Origin: Burkholderiales bacterium
GTDB lineage: Bacteria; Pseudomonadota; Gammaproteobacteria; Burkholderiales; SG8-41
Reading direction: 5' to 3'
DNA length: 64,000 nucleotides
Assembly: GCA_036262035.1 (NCBI GenBank)
Contig: DATAJS010000001.1
Location: 186,001 to 250,000, forward strand
Position numbers and translations under genes: made by a program
Notes under the pieces: model-generated
What the model saw: the letters and a program-made list of their open reading frames with translations, nothing else
Told to the model about the DNA's origin: nothing
Databases searched by the model: none
Shown: piece by piece, positions 31,688 through 40,403 of the stretch
How positions within the stretch are numbered: the first letter of the stretch is position 1
Layout of the letters: every line of letters begins with the position of its first letter

Positions 31688-31710
31688 ACGGGTGAACGGG
31701 TGAAAAAGGT

Positions 31711-31789
31711 CGTCGTCCCCGCGTAGGCGGGGACCCATGTTGACCCTCAACTGCAAAAAATGGATTCCCGCCTTCGCGGGAATGACGAC
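31711..31789. repeat. GTCGTCCCCG/GTCATTCCCG palindromic pair
   Basis: Two family members with different stems (CCCCGCGTAGGCGGGG and CCCGCCTTCGCGGG) face each other between the convergent ferritin-like and catalase genes, suiting a bidirectional terminator. A tandem GTGAACGG stretch precedes them at 31684-31708. Confidence 0.7.
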
Positions 31790-31793
31790 TCCC

Positions 31794-34217
31794 TTAAACA
31801 ACCGGCGGATCGGTCTCCCGCTCGAACACCCGATGCCGCGTCAGCACATCGACGAACTGCTTCAACGCCGCGTCGGTATTCGCGCCGTCCGAGTGGATCA
31901 CCCCCGGGTCCTTGCCGCCGTTCGGGAGCATCAAAGGCACCCGCGCCTCTTCCAGTAACGTCGTCGCGCTCGCGCCGAAGAACAGCATCGGCTTGCAGTG
32001 CCGATACTGGTCCTTGATGAACTCGATCGCATGCCCGCTCTCCACGAGCATCTCGGTCGCGGCGTCGCCGCCGGGGACGATCATCGCGTCCCACAGCACC
32101 GAAGGCGCGGCTTCCATGCTCACCTCGATCTCGATGGGATCGCCGGACTCGCTGGCGGCCTGGCCGAGCGTGATTCCGACATAGCGCGGCACCGCACCCT
32201 GTGCGACGAGGCTCGCGTGCGTCGCGCGCGCGACTGCGCCGTCGACGCCGTCGGCGACCAGGATCGCGATGCGCCGCGTGCGGATGCCGGTCTGCCCCGG
32301 GCGTGAAAGCAGCGACAGCGCGCCGGACGTCGTCACTTCCGCCTTCGGATCGCGCTTGAGCACTTTCGGCAAAGGATCGGGCAGCGCCGCCATCCCCAGA
32401 CCTTCGGCCACGGCCTGTGCGAACGCCTCGTCGACGTTGCGTAAGCCCGCCACCATGCGCTCGCGCACCGCGCTCACCTGTACCTTGGTCAGCTCGAAGC
32501 GGAATGCGCGGACGATGTGCTGCTTCTCGACGTCGGTCTGGCTGTTGTAAAACAGCTTGGCCTGGTTGTAGTGCTCGGCGAAGCGCTCCGGCTTGCCGCG
32601 CACCTTGTTCTCCTCCATGGGCTCGGGGAACGAGCGGAAACCCGTCATGCCCGCCTGATACGGACAACCGCCGCCGAGCGAGTTCGGCTCGTAGGCGACG
32701 CGGCCGCGATTGATCTCCTGGCGGTGCATGCCGTCGCGCTGGTTATTGTGCGCCTGCGCCACCGGCGCGTTGATCGGGATCTCGTGGAAGTTCGGGCCGC
32801 CGAGCCGCGAGATCTGCGTGTCCACGTACGAATGGATGCGGCCCGCCAGCAGCGGATCGTTGCTGAAGTCGATCCCGGGCACGATGTGCGCGGTGCAGAA
32901 CGCGACCTGCTCGGTCTCCGCGAAGAAATTATCGGGGTTGCGGTTCAGCACCATGCGCCCGATCGGCCGCAGCGGAACGAGCTCCTCGGGGACGATCTTG
33001 GTCGAATCGAGGACGTCGAAGCTGAAGCGCTCGGCATCCTCCTCGGTGAAGATCTGAACGCCGAGCTCCCACTCGGGATACTCGCCCGCCTCGATCGCTT
33101 CCCACAGATCGCGGCGGTGGAAATCGGGATCGGCGCCCGAGATCTTCACGGCTTCGTCCCAGATCACCGAATGCGTCCCGGCGAGCGGGTTCCAGTGGAA
33201 CTTCACGAAGCGCGACTCGCCGGCTTCGTTGACGAAGCGGAACGTGTGTACCCCGAAGCCCTGCATCATGCGGTAGGAGCGCGGGATCGCGCGGTCGGAC
33301 ATCACCCACATCAGCATGTGGGTGATCTCGGGCATGAGCGAGGCGAAATCCCAGAACGTGTCGTGCGCCGAGGCCGCCTGCGGCATCGCGTGGTGCGGCT
33401 CGGGCTTCACCGCGTGCACGAGGTCGGGAAACTTCATCGCGTCCTGGATGAAGAACACCGGGATGTTGTTGCCGACGAGGTCCCAGTTGCCTTCGTCGGT
33501 ATAGAACTTGACCGCGAACCCGCGCACGTCGCGAGCAAGGTCGGTGGACCCGCGCTCGCCCGCGACGGTCGAGAAGCGCACGAACACCGGCGTGCGCTTG
33601 CCCGCTTCGGCGAAGATCGACGCGCGGGTGAGGTCCGTCAGCGGCTCGTAGCATTCGAAGTACCCATGCGCGCCGGAGCCGCGCGCATGCACGACGCGCT
33701 CGGGAATGCGCTCGTGGTCGAAGTGCGTGATCTTCTCGCGCAGGATGAAATCTTCGAGGAGCGTCGGTCCGCGCAGGCCCGCTTTCAGCGAGTTCTGGTT
33801 GTCCGCGACCGGAACGCCCTGATTGGTCGTGAGCACGCGCCCGCCCGAGTCCACGCGCACGCGGTCGAGCGGACCGCTGGTCGGATTGAAGCTCGCCTGT
33901 GGATTGCCCTTCCCGACTTTCTCCGAGGCGTTCGTCTCGGTGAGCGTGCTGCCGCTCACCAGCGGGTGCGGCGGTTCCACACTCTGGCCGGTCGCAGGCT
34001 GCATCGCCGCGGCGTCGCCGAATTCGGAAGGTTTTGCAGCGTTGTGCGGAATGGATGCCGAAACCTGTTCGGTGCCGGCGATCTTCGCCGTCGCGGCATC
34101 GGTGATCGCGTCGGCACCGCCTTTGCGTGCCGGGCCGCTAACTGTCGCGCGCGAAGAAGTTTTCGCGGCATCGGCGGCGGCGTTGGAATCGGCGGGCGTT
34201 TTCTTGCGTGCGGCCAT
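31794..34217 (-). CDS. katE: Large-subunit haem catalase (HPII type)
   Basis: 807 residues, long for a catalase and normal for the HPII clade. It converts hydrogen peroxide to water and oxygen in the cytosol. An Ala/Thr-rich N-terminal extension (1-105) precedes the core. The distal site is [11 protein letters not shown] with His177, and Asn250/251 in [12 protein letters not shown]. The proximal Tyr is in [13 protein letters not shown]. Residues from about 640 on form the class I glutamine-amidotransferase-like (DJ-1/PfpI-like) domain typical of large catalases ([34 protein letters not shown]). It is divergent from the phospholipase D gene across 76 nt. Usually stationary-phase or peroxide induced in relatives; no operator was recognised here. 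Confidence 0.96.
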   Translation of the reverse strand: MAARKKTPADSNAAADAAKTSSRATVSGPARKGGADAITDAATAKIAGTEQVSASIPHNAAKPSEFGDAAAMQPATGQSVEPPHPLVSGSTLTETNASEKVGKGNPQASFNPTSGPLDRVRVDSGGRVLTTNQGVPVADNQNSLKAGLRGPTLLEDFILREKITHFDHERIPERVVHARGSGAHGYFECYEPLTDLTRASIFAEAGKRTPVFVRFSTVAGERGSTDLARDVRGFAVKFYTDEGNWDLVGNNIPVFFIQDAMKFPDLVHAVKPEPHHAMPQAASAHDTFWDFASLMPEITHMLMWVMSDRAIPRSYRMMQGFGVHTFRFVNEAGESRFVKFHWNPLAGTHSVIWDEAVKISGADPDFHRRDLWEAIEAGEYPEWELGVQIFTEEDAERFSFDVLDSTKIVPEELVPLRPIGRMVLNRNPDNFFAETEQVAFCTAHIVPGIDFSNDPLLAGRIHSYVDTQISRLGGPNFHEIPINAPVAQAHNNQRDGMHRQEINRGRVAYEPNSLGGGCPYQAGMTGFRSFPEPMEENKVRGKPERFAEHYNQAKLFYNSQTDVEKQHIVRAFRFELTKVQVSAVRERMVAGLRNVDEAFAQAVAEGLGMAALPDPLPKVLKRDPKAEVTTSGALSLLSRPGQTGIRTRRIAILVADGVDGAVARATHASLVAQGAVPRYVGITLGQAASESGDPIEIEVSMEAAPSVLWDAMIVPGGDAATEMLVESGHAIEFIKDQYRHCKPMLFFGASATTLLEEARVPLMLPNGGKDPGVIHSDGANTDAALKQFVDVLTRHRVFERETDPPVV

Positions 34218-34293
34218 CGGGGTCCCTTCCTTGAGAACGAGCCCGTCGGCAGCAACCCGTATGCCCGTGCGCGCCCGCTACAATCCCAGCCCC

Positions 34294-35589
34294 ATGAAGA
34301 AACCAAAGAGCAATCGCAAGCGGTGGCCGCTCAACATCGCGATGGCAGTGATCGCCACGCTGTCGGTGACGCTCATCGCGATGAACTTCGTGGCGACCGA
34401 GAAGAAGATCAAGGAGCAGGTCCGTCACGAGTACTCGGTCGACGATCCGCAGTTCACGCGCACGATCGGGGTCCTGCTCGGTCCTGCGCTGGTCGGCGGC
34501 AACAAGGTGGAGACGCTGCTCAACGGCGAAGGGATATTCCCGCCGATGCTGGAAGCGATCCGCTCGGCGAAAAAGACCATCACCTTCGAGACTTACATCT
34601 ACTGGTCGGGCGACGTAGGGAAAGCGTTCGCCGACGCGCTGTCGGAGCGCGCGAAGAGCGGCGTGAAAGTCCACGTCATCCTCGACTGGATCGGCAGCAA
34701 CAAGATGGACGACGCGCAGCTCGAAGCGATGCGGCGCGCAGGCGTGGAAGTCGAGCGCTATCACAAACCGAAGTGGTACACGATCAACCGCCTCAACAAC
34801 CGCACGCACCGGAAGCTGCTCGTGGTCGACGGTCGCATCGGTTTCACCGGCGGCGTCGGCATCGCCGACAAGTGGTCGGGCGACGCGCAGGACGCCGATC
34901 ACTGGCGCGACACGCACTACCGCATCGAAGGCCCTGCCGTCGCTCAGATGCAGGCGGCGTTCATGGACAACTGGACCAAGATCACCGGCAAGGTGCTGCA
35001 CACGCCCGATTATTTCCCCGAGCTCCCGCCGGCCGGCACCCAGCGGGCGCAGGTGTTCCAGAGCTCGATCGAAGGCGGCGCCGAGAGCATGCACCTCATG
35101 TATCTGCTCTCGATCGCCGCCGCGACGAAGACGATCCACCTCTCGATGGCGTATTTCGCGCCCGACGAGCCGGCGATGGAGACCCTGAAGGCCGCCATCA
35201 GGCGCGGCGTCAAAGTGCGGATGATCCTGCCCGGCCCGATCACTGATGCGCAGCTCGTGCAGGATGCGTCACGGGCGAAATGGGGAGAGCTTCTGGAGCT
35301 GGGCGCGGAGATCTGGCGCTACCAGCCGACGATGTTCCATTGCAAGGTGCTGGTCGTCGACGGGGTGTGGTCTTCGGTCGGCTCGACGAACTTCGATCCG
35401 CGGTCGTTCAGGCTGAACGACGAGGCGAACCTCAACGTCTACGACCGCGAGGTGGCGGCGAGGCAGATCGCGGATTTCGAGAAGGACGTGGCGAAGTCGA
35501 AGCGGGTGACGCTCGAAGAATGGCGGGAGCGGCCGTGGACCGAGAAGCTGAAAGAGAAAGCGGCGTTATTGGTGGGTCCGCAGCTCTAG
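34294..35589 (+). CDS. Phospholipase D-like cardiolipin synthase
   Basis: 431 residues from the ATG at 34294. An N-terminal basic stretch and one membrane anchor (LNIAMAVIATLSVTLIAMNF) lead into two PLD domains. The HKD motifs are HRKLLVVDG (His172, Lys174, Asp179) and HCKVLVVDG (His349, Lys351, Asp356), each followed by a Gly/Ser-rich turn. Members make cardiolipin from phosphatidylglycerol or phosphatidylethanolamine at the inner membrane; the ClsB/ClsC branch fits best. The frame is open much further 5' but that part is antisense to katE and is not used. It stands alone, with repeats after its stop. Confidence 0.88.
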   Translation: MKKPKSNRKRWPLNIAMAVIATLSVTLIAMNFVATEKKIKEQVRHEYSVDDPQFTRTIGVLLGPALVGGNKVETLLNGEGIFPPMLEAIRSAKKTITFETYIYWSGDVGKAFADALSERAKSGVKVHVILDWIGSNKMDDAQLEAMRRAGVEVERYHKPKWYTINRLNNRTHRKLLVVDGRIGFTGGVGIADKWSGDAQDADHWRDTHYRIEGPAVAQMQAAFMDNWTKITGKVLHTPDYFPELPPAGTQRAQVFQSSIEGGAESMHLMYLLSIAAATKTIHLSMAYFAPDEPAMETLKAAIRRGVKVRMILPGPITDAQLVQDASRAKWGELLELGAEIWRYQPTMFHCKVLVVDGVWSSVGSTNFDPRSFRLNDEANLNVYDREVAARQIADFEKDVAKSKRVTLEEWRERPWTEKLKEKAALLVGPQL

Positions 35590-35596
35590 GCTACCC

Positions 35597-35626
35597 GTCG
35601 TCCTGGCGAAGGCCAGCACCCATTTT
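35597..35626. repeat. Degenerate GTCGTCCTGGCGAAGGCCAG element
   Basis: One unit of the palindromic family with a changed stem (CCTGGCGAAGGCCAG), downstream of the phospholipase D gene. Confidence 0.55.
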
Positions 35627-35708
35627 GAGCAAGCCCCGGTTCAAAGCAGGGAAGAACAAGGTCGCCAAGCGGCCTCTATCGCCGGTCGCACTTTCGCAAT
35701 GAGCGGCT

Positions 35709-35741
35709 GGGTCTGACCCCGGCTCTATCGGGGTCAGACCC
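35709..35741. terminator. GGGTCTGACCCCG hairpin between convergent genes
   Basis: Perfect 13-nt arms (35709-35721 and 35729-35741) with a 7-nt loop, just after the pirin stop. No long T tract follows, so it may be a repeat acting as a transcript-end hairpin and not a classical terminator. Confidence 0.5.
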
Positions 35742-35748
35742 TGGTTCT

Positions 35749-36612
35749 TCACGCCTTTTCGAACGCGCTCGCCAGCGCCCCCGACTGATAGTCCCGCAGC
35801 GCCTGCTCGATCTCCTCGCGCGTGTTCATCACGAACGGACCGTACTGCACGACCGGCTCGTGCAGCGGCTTCGCGGCGAGCACGAGCGCGCGCGCGCCTT
35901 CGGCGCCCGCTTCGAGCTCGAGAGCGTCGCCATCCGAGAGCATGCCGCCGTGGCCGCGGGGCAGCGTGCGATCGCCGATGACGACCGAGCCTTCGTACGG
36001 ATACACGTACGCGTTGTAGCCCTGCTTCACCGGCAGCGACACCGTCCCGTTCGCCGGCAGCGCGACGTCGAGGTACAGCGGGTCGGTCGTCACACCCTGG
36101 ATCGGTCCCGCGGCGTCCCTGCCGTCGATCGCGATCGTGCCGGCGATCACTTTCACCGCGCCGCCGTTCCTCAGCGCCACGCTCAAGATCTCCGAAGCGT
36201 CGATGTCGCGATACCCCGCCGTCTTCATCTTCTCGGCCGCCGGCAGGTTGATCCAGAGCTGGAAGCCGCGCATGCGCCCTTCCTCCTGCTGCGGCATCTC
36301 GGAATGGATGATGCCGCGGCCCGCGGTCATCCACTGCACGCCGCCGCTCTTGAGATCGCCGCGATTGCCGAGATGGTCCTCGTGCAGCATGTGGCCGTCG
36401 AGCAGATACGTGACCGTCTCGAAGCCGCGGTGCGGATGCGCCGGGAAGCCCGCGATGTAATCGCCGGGGTTCTCGGACGAGAACTCGTCGAGCATCAGGA
36501 ACGGGTCGTGATACAGCCCGCGCTGCGAGCCGAGGCTGCGGCGCAGCTTCACGCCCGCCCCATCGCTGGTGGCAACCGACTGGATCACGCTCTTAACGGT
36601 TCTGGTGGTCAT
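35749..36612 (-). CDS. Pirin family cupin protein
   Basis: 287 residues, normal for pirins. The N-terminal cupin carries the metal ligands in HPHRGFETVTY (His59, His61) and IIHSEMP (His103, Glu105), at the positions known from human pirin and YhhW. The C-terminal cupin ends in an Ala-rich tail. Bacterial relatives show quercetin 2,3-dioxygenase activity or bind enzymes; the physiological substrate is unknown. It lies 144 nt downstream of azoR on the same strand, with an inverted 9-nt repeat pair between them, so cotranscription may be weakened. Confidence 0.9.
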   Translation of the reverse strand: MTTRTVKSVIQSVATSDGAGVKLRRSLGSQRGLYHDPFLMLDEFSSENPGDYIAGFPAHPHRGFETVTYLLDGHMLHEDHLGNRGDLKSGGVQWMTAGRGIIHSEMPQQEEGRMRGFQLWINLPAAEKMKTAGYRDIDASEILSVALRNGGAVKVIAGTIAIDGRDAAGPIQGVTTDPLYLDVALPANGTVSLPVKQGYNAYVYPYEGSVVIGDRTLPRGHGGMLSDGDALELEAGAEGARALVLAAKPLHEPVVQYGPFVMNTREEIEQALRDYQSGALASAFEKA

Positions 36613-36633
36613 CTCTACTCCTTCAAAAGCTAT

Positions 36634-36748
36634 TTAACCGCCAAGGACGCAAAGGACGCAAAGGACGCCAAGGAAGGGCTAAGCATCGCGAACACATGAC
36701 GACTCGGTGCTAATCAACCTTTGCGTCCTTTGCGTCCTTTGCGGTCAA
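36634..36748. repeat. Inverted pair of 9-nt-period arrays (type A)
   Basis: The left arm starts TTAACCGCCAAGGACGC and repeats AAAGGACGC. The right arm is CCTTTGCGTCCTTTGCGTCC and ends GCGGTCAA. The roughly 45-nt loop is unique sequence. The pair fills the azoR-pirin gap and could form a long stem in the transcript. Confidence 0.75.
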
Positions 36749-36756
36749 TCATGCCT

Positions 36757-37386
36757 TTAAGCCGCCTGCTTCCATTCCGTCGCCGTCAGCGCTTCGATTT
36801 GCTCGCGCGCTTTGGTCAGCGCCGATTCGCGCGTCGCTTCGCCGATCGCGAGGCCTTCGGCGTACACGAACTCGACGTCGGTGATGCCGAGGAATGCGAG
36901 GAAGCCGCGCACGTAGGCAGTCTGAGTATCTTGGGGCGTACCCGCGTAAATTCCACCCCGCGCCGCCAGCACGTATGCCTTCTTGCCCGTCAGCAAGCCC
37001 AAAGCGCCGCTCTCGGTGTAGCGGAACGTCACGCCGGCGCGCGCGATGTGGTCGAAGTACGCCTTGAGCGTCGACGGCACGCCGAAGTTGTAGAGCGGCA
37101 GGCCGAGCACGATCACGTCGGCCGCTTTGAGCTCGTCGATCAGGCCGTCCGAATACTCGAGGACCGCCCTCTGCTCGGCCGTGCGCTCTTCCGGCTTCGA
37201 CAGGAACGCCCCGAAACGCTCGGCCGTCAGGTGCGGCACCGGATCGGCGGCGAGATCTCGCACCATCACGTCGGCGCCGGGATTGGCGGCGCGCCAGTTG
37301 GCGACGAAGGCATCGGCGAGGCGGCTGGAATGGCCGGCGGTGGAATTGAGGCTCGAATTCAGTTGCAGCAGGGTCCTGGTTTTCAT
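36757..37386 (-). CDS. azoR: FMN-dependent NADH-azoreductase
   Basis: 209 residues with a flavodoxin-like fold. Recognised by the start TLLQLNSSLNSTAGHSSRLA (phosphate-binding loop), VIVLGLPLYNFGVPSTLKAY (FMN-binding) and YVLAARGGIYAGTPQD. It reduces azo dyes and quinones by two electrons, in the cytosol. The adjacent divergent LysR gene, with an inverted repeat between them, is the likely regulator. Confidence 0.93.
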   Translation of the reverse strand: MKTRTLLQLNSSLNSTAGHSSRLADAFVANWRAANPGADVMVRDLAADPVPHLTAERFGAFLSKPEERTAEQRAVLEYSDGLIDELKAADVIVLGLPLYNFGVPSTLKAYFDHIARAGVTFRYTESGALGLLTGKKAYVLAARGGIYAGTPQDTQTAYVRGFLAFLGITDVEFVYAEGLAIGEATRESALTKAREQIEALTATEWKQAA

Positions 37387-37430
37387 GGCTCACCTCACGT
37401 TGGTGTGTGAAGTGATTAAAGCATTTACGC

Positions 37431-37472
37431 TTTCGATAAAAAACATCAAAATTTGAGCGTTATCTATCGAAA
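37431..37472. promoter_or_regulatory. Inverted repeat in the azoR/LysR control region
   Basis: TTTCGATA at 37431-37438 is repeated inverted as TATCGAAA at 37465-37472, in an AT-rich 95-nt gap between the divergent genes. The position and symmetry suit a LysR-type operator; the regulator gene starts 9 nt downstream. Confidence 0.5.
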
Positions 37473-37481
37473 GCATCGATC

Positions 37482-38408
37482 ATGGCCCAAAGCCCGCGCA
37501 TCACCCTGGAGCAGTGGGAAGCGCTCGTCGCGGTCGTCGAGGCAGGCAGCTACGCCAAGGCCGCCGAGCGCATGAACAAGACGCAGTCGACGGTCACCTA
37601 CGGCGTGCAGAAGATCGAGTCGCTGCTCGACGTCAAGGCGTTCGACATCGTCGGCCGCAAGGCGGTGCTGACGCCGACGGGACAGCTGCTCTACCGCCGC
37701 GCGCGCGTGCTGCTGGAGGAAGCCGGCGGGCTCGAGACCGCCGCACGGCGGCTGTCGGCCGGATGGGAAGCAGAGATCCGCGTCGCGATGGAGCACATCT
37801 TTCCCAACGTCGTGATGTTCGAGTGCCTCCAGCGCTTCGGCGAGGAGAGTCCGCACACGCACATCGAGCTCATCGAATCGGTGATCAGCGGCACCTCGGA
37901 GGCGCTGATCCAGGGCGTCGCCGATCTCGCGCTGACGCCGCTCGTGCCGCCGGGATTCTTCGGCGAATCGCTGCTGCGGATGCGCCTGTTACCGGTGGTG
38001 AATCCCGAGCATGCGCTGATCAAGCTCGGCCGCGCGGTGACGCACGACGACCTGCGCAAGCATCGCCAGCTCGTCGTCAGGGAATCGGGGACGGTGCGCG
38101 TCACGCGGCTTTCGGTCGAGGCCGCGCAGCGCTGGACCGTGAGCCACATGGCGACCTCGATCCAGGCGGCGCGCATGGGCTACGGCTACGCGTGGCTGCC
38201 GGAAGAGAAGATCCGCGAGGAGCTCGCTGCGGGCGCGCTCGTGCCCCTGCCCCTGCGCGACGGCCGCGACCGCTACGCCGAGCTCTATCTCGTCTACGCC
38301 GACCGCGACGCCGCGGGTCCGGGCGTGCTCAGGCTCGGCGAGATCATCCGCGAGACCACGAGCCGCGTGTGCGCGCGCGAGCAGGCAAAAGCCGCGACAA
38401 AGAAATAA
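37482..38408 (+). CDS. LysR-family transcriptional regulator
   Basis: 308 residues. The N-terminal winged helix-turn-helix is clear (ITLEQWEALVAVVEAGSYAK, then AAERMNKTQSTVTYGVQKIE). A substrate-binding domain follows from about residue 90 (EIRVAMEHIFPNVVMFECLQ). It is divergent from azoR, so it probably controls azoR and perhaps the pirin gene in response to quinone-like or electrophilic compounds, with autoregulation through the shared inverted repeat. The inducer is unknown. Confidence 0.9.
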   Translation: MAQSPRITLEQWEALVAVVEAGSYAKAAERMNKTQSTVTYGVQKIESLLDVKAFDIVGRKAVLTPTGQLLYRRARVLLEEAGGLETAARRLSAGWEAEIRVAMEHIFPNVVMFECLQRFGEESPHTHIELIESVISGTSEALIQGVADLALTPLVPPGFFGESLLRMRLLPVVNPEHALIKLGRAVTHDDLRKHRQLVVRESGTVRVTRLSVEAAQRWTVSHMATSIQAARMGYGYAWLPEEKIREELAAGALVPLPLRDGRDRYAELYLVYADRDAAGPGVLRLGEIIRETTSRVCAREQAKAATKK

Positions 38409-38459
38409 TCCGGGTCAGAGTCACATTTCTGGCAGTTAAACTGACTCTGACCCGGATTT
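38408..38459. repeat. GGGTCAGAGTCA hairpin repeat, copy 1
   Basis: Arms AATCCGGGTCAGAGTCA (38408-38424) and the exact complement (38443-38459) flank an 18-nt loop between two convergent genes. The same arms occur at 56991-57038 with a different loop. It may double as a bidirectional terminator. Confidence 0.75.
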
Positions 38460-38462
38460 CGG

Positions 38463-38888
38463 TCAGCGCATCACGATATCGGTCTTCATCGGCCCCAGCA
38501 CGCCGAGCAGCTCGTTTTTCTCGCGCGCCGGCACCTTGAGCTTGTCGAGCGACTTCACGAGGTCCTCGACGAGCGCGGCGAAGTGCGGGTCCTGCACGCC
38601 CATGCCCATGTGCGTGGTCTTCATGTCGCGGCCGGTGTAGGTGCACGGCCCGCCCGAGCCGGCGCAGATCTGCTCGACGAGCAGGCGCTTCAGACGCGGG
38701 ATGTCGGTGTTCGCGAAAAAGCCGTTGATGCGGGTGTCCGCCGCGACGTTCGCGACGAAATCGTCGACGACCGCCGGCTTGCCGCCGAGCCGGTCGTAGA
38801 GGCTTTTGTCTGCCGCGTACACGTTCGCGGCGCACAGCACCAGCGCACTCACCGCCACCGCCCGGATGATTCTTTTCACTGCTCGCAT
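38463..38888 (-). CDS. Exported group 1 truncated haemoglobin
   Basis: 141 residues from the ATG at 38888, chosen for AAGGAG 7 nt upstream. Residues 1-25 are a signal peptide ending ANVYA before ADKSLYD. The globin core begins [17 protein letters not shown] and has the group 1 signature [16 protein letters not shown], with His93 as proximal haem ligand, then HFAALVEDL. Group 1 globins bind oxygen or NO; export points to a periplasmic role such as NO detoxification or redox sensing, which is inference. It is convergent with the LysR gene. Confidence 0.85.
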   Translation of the reverse strand: MRAVKRIIRAVAVSALVLCAANVYAADKSLYDRLGGKPAVVDDFVANVAADTRINGFFANTDIPRLKRLLVEQICAGSGGPCTYTGRDMKTTHMGMGVQDPHFAALVEDLVKSLDKLKVPAREKNELLGVLGPMKTDIVMR

Positions 38889-39027
38889 GGTCTTCTCCTT
38901 GCCCACGTGGAAGAACCCTCGTCATGGAGGGGCCGCGACGTATACGGGCGGGAGCGGCGGTTGGATGAGAGAATGCCGGCGTGAGCAGCTGCCTCACGCG
39001 CTCCGGCAAAGGGAAACCTGACGACCG

Positions 39028-39429
39028 ATGGATGTCGACGACGGACCGATCGTTCGCTGCCGCATCGCCGCCTGCCGCGAGGCGCTGTCGGACGGCAACG
39101 AGTGGAGCTTCTACCTGATCAACGACAGCGACGATGCGCTGGATCTCGCGGTGCTTCACGAGGTCGCTTACGAATGGGGAGACACGGGAAGCAGCGACCC
39201 CGCCGATGTTCGCATCAGCAATCTCGCGCCGGGGGCGCACGCGCTCGTCTGGCGCGACGACGGCAGCGGCGCGGAGCTGCGCATGGAGCTGTCGCTGACC
39301 GTGCACGGGCGCGGGCGCGAGGCCGAGCTGCGGTTCGAGTTTCCGAAGCTCTACCGGATGAGCGGGCTGCCGGTCGTGGAAGGCCTGGGCAAACCCGGGT
39401 GGCAGGTCGCCGCCCAGGTGCGCCTGTAG
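39028..39429 (+). CDS. Hypothetical protein, beta-rich, unknown family
   Basis: 133 residues, no signal peptide. Acidic, with alternating hydrophobic strands (EWSFYLINDSDDALDLAVLH, LRMELSLTVHGRGREAELRF) suggesting a small beta-sandwich. Its stop is one base from the stop of the convergent Bug gene. No family recognised; the consistent codon usage and lack of frame breaks support a real gene. Confidence 0.6.
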   Translation: MDVDDGPIVRCRIAACREALSDGNEWSFYLINDSDDALDLAVLHEVAYEWGDTGSSDPADVRISNLAPGAHALVWRDDGSGAELRMELSLTVHGRGREAELRFEFPKLYRMSGLPVVEGLGKPGWQVAAQVRL

Positions 39430-39430
39430 C

Positions 39431-40396
39431 TCACTGCTTCGCTATTCCCGCCGCCGCGATCACCTTCGCGTACTTGTCGATCTCGGCGCGCACGAAAGCC
39501 CTGAATGATTCCGGCGGACCGCCGATCACTTCGAGCGACTCGTTGCCGAAGCGCTCGACGAGATCCGGGCTGTGGATCACCTTGTCGATGTCGCCGTTGA
39601 GGCGCGCCACGATGTCGCGCGGCGTCTTCGCGGCGGTGAAGAGCCCGAACCAGTTCGTCGCTTCGTAGCCTTTCACGCCCGATTCGTCGAACGTCGCCAC
39701 GTCGGGCAGCGCCGGCGCTCGCGTAAGAACGCTGATGGCGATCGCGCGCAGGCGGCCCGATTTCACCGGCGGCAGCAGCGACGGCACGCCCGCGAAGAGC
39801 ATGTGCACGTGTCCGCCCATGGCGTCGGTCAGCGCCGGGTTGTTGCCTTTGTACGGGACGTGCTGGATGTCGATCTTCGCCATGACCTTGAGCAGCTCGC
39901 CCGCCATGTGGTTGGAGCTGCCGAGCCCGCTCGACGCGTAGTTGAGCTTCGCCGGCTGTGCGCGCGCCAGGGCGATCAGCTCTTTCACGTTGCGCACCGG
40001 CAGCGACGGGTGCACCGCGAGCACGTTCGCGCCCTTGAGACACAGGATCACCGGCTCGAGATCGCGCAGCGTGTCGTACGGCACCTTCGCGAGATAGCTC
40101 ATGTTGATCGCGTTCGACGCGCCGCCCATGAGCAGCGTGTAACCGTCGGGCGGCGCTTTCGCGACGTACTCGGACGCGATGTTGGTCATCGCGCCCGGCC
40201 GGTTCTCCATGATGATCTGCTGCTTCAACACCGGCGCGAGCCGCTCGATGATCGCGCGGGTGATGATGTCGGTGTTGCCGCCCGCCGCGAACGGGTTGAC
40301 GATGCGCAGCGGCTTGGCGGGATAACCCTGTGCTGCGACGGCGCTCGACAAACAGGTGCACAGACAGAGCGCGGTCATGCGGAGCGATCGTTTCAT
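39431..40396 (-). CDS. Bug/TctC-family periplasmic substrate-binding protein
   Basis: 321 residues. Signal peptide ends SSAVAA before QGYPAKPLRI. Family marks are YPAKPLRIVNPFAAGGNTD, NRPGAMTNIASEYVAKAPPD, YTLLMG and HVPYKGNNPALTD. Such proteins bind carboxylates and related small molecules in the periplasm, either for tripartite tricarboxylate transporters or as orphan receptors. No TctA/TctB gene is seen. It starts 7 nt after the enoyl-CoA hydratase stop, so the two are probably one operon and the ligand may relate to a CoA-dependent degradation route. Confidence 0.93.
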   Translation of the reverse strand: MKRSLRMTALCLCTCLSSAVAAQGYPAKPLRIVNPFAAGGNTDIITRAIIERLAPVLKQQIIMENRPGAMTNIASEYVAKAPPDGYTLLMGGASNAINMSYLAKVPYDTLRDLEPVILCLKGANVLAVHPSLPVRNVKELIALARAQPAKLNYASSGLGSSNHMAGELLKVMAKIDIQHVPYKGNNPALTDAMGGHVHMLFAGVPSLLPPVKSGRLRAIAISVLTRAPALPDVATFDESGVKGYEATNWFGLFTAAKTPRDIVARLNGDIDKVIHSPDLVERFGNESLEVIGGPPESFRAFVRAEIDKYAKVIAAAGIAKQ

Positions 40397-40403
40397 CGGA
40401 TGC

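Noticed and set aside
33823-34293. N-terminal extension of the phospholipase D gene
   Set aside because: It is antisense to katE and lacks an SD. The ATG at 34294 gives the expected basic stretch and membrane anchor.
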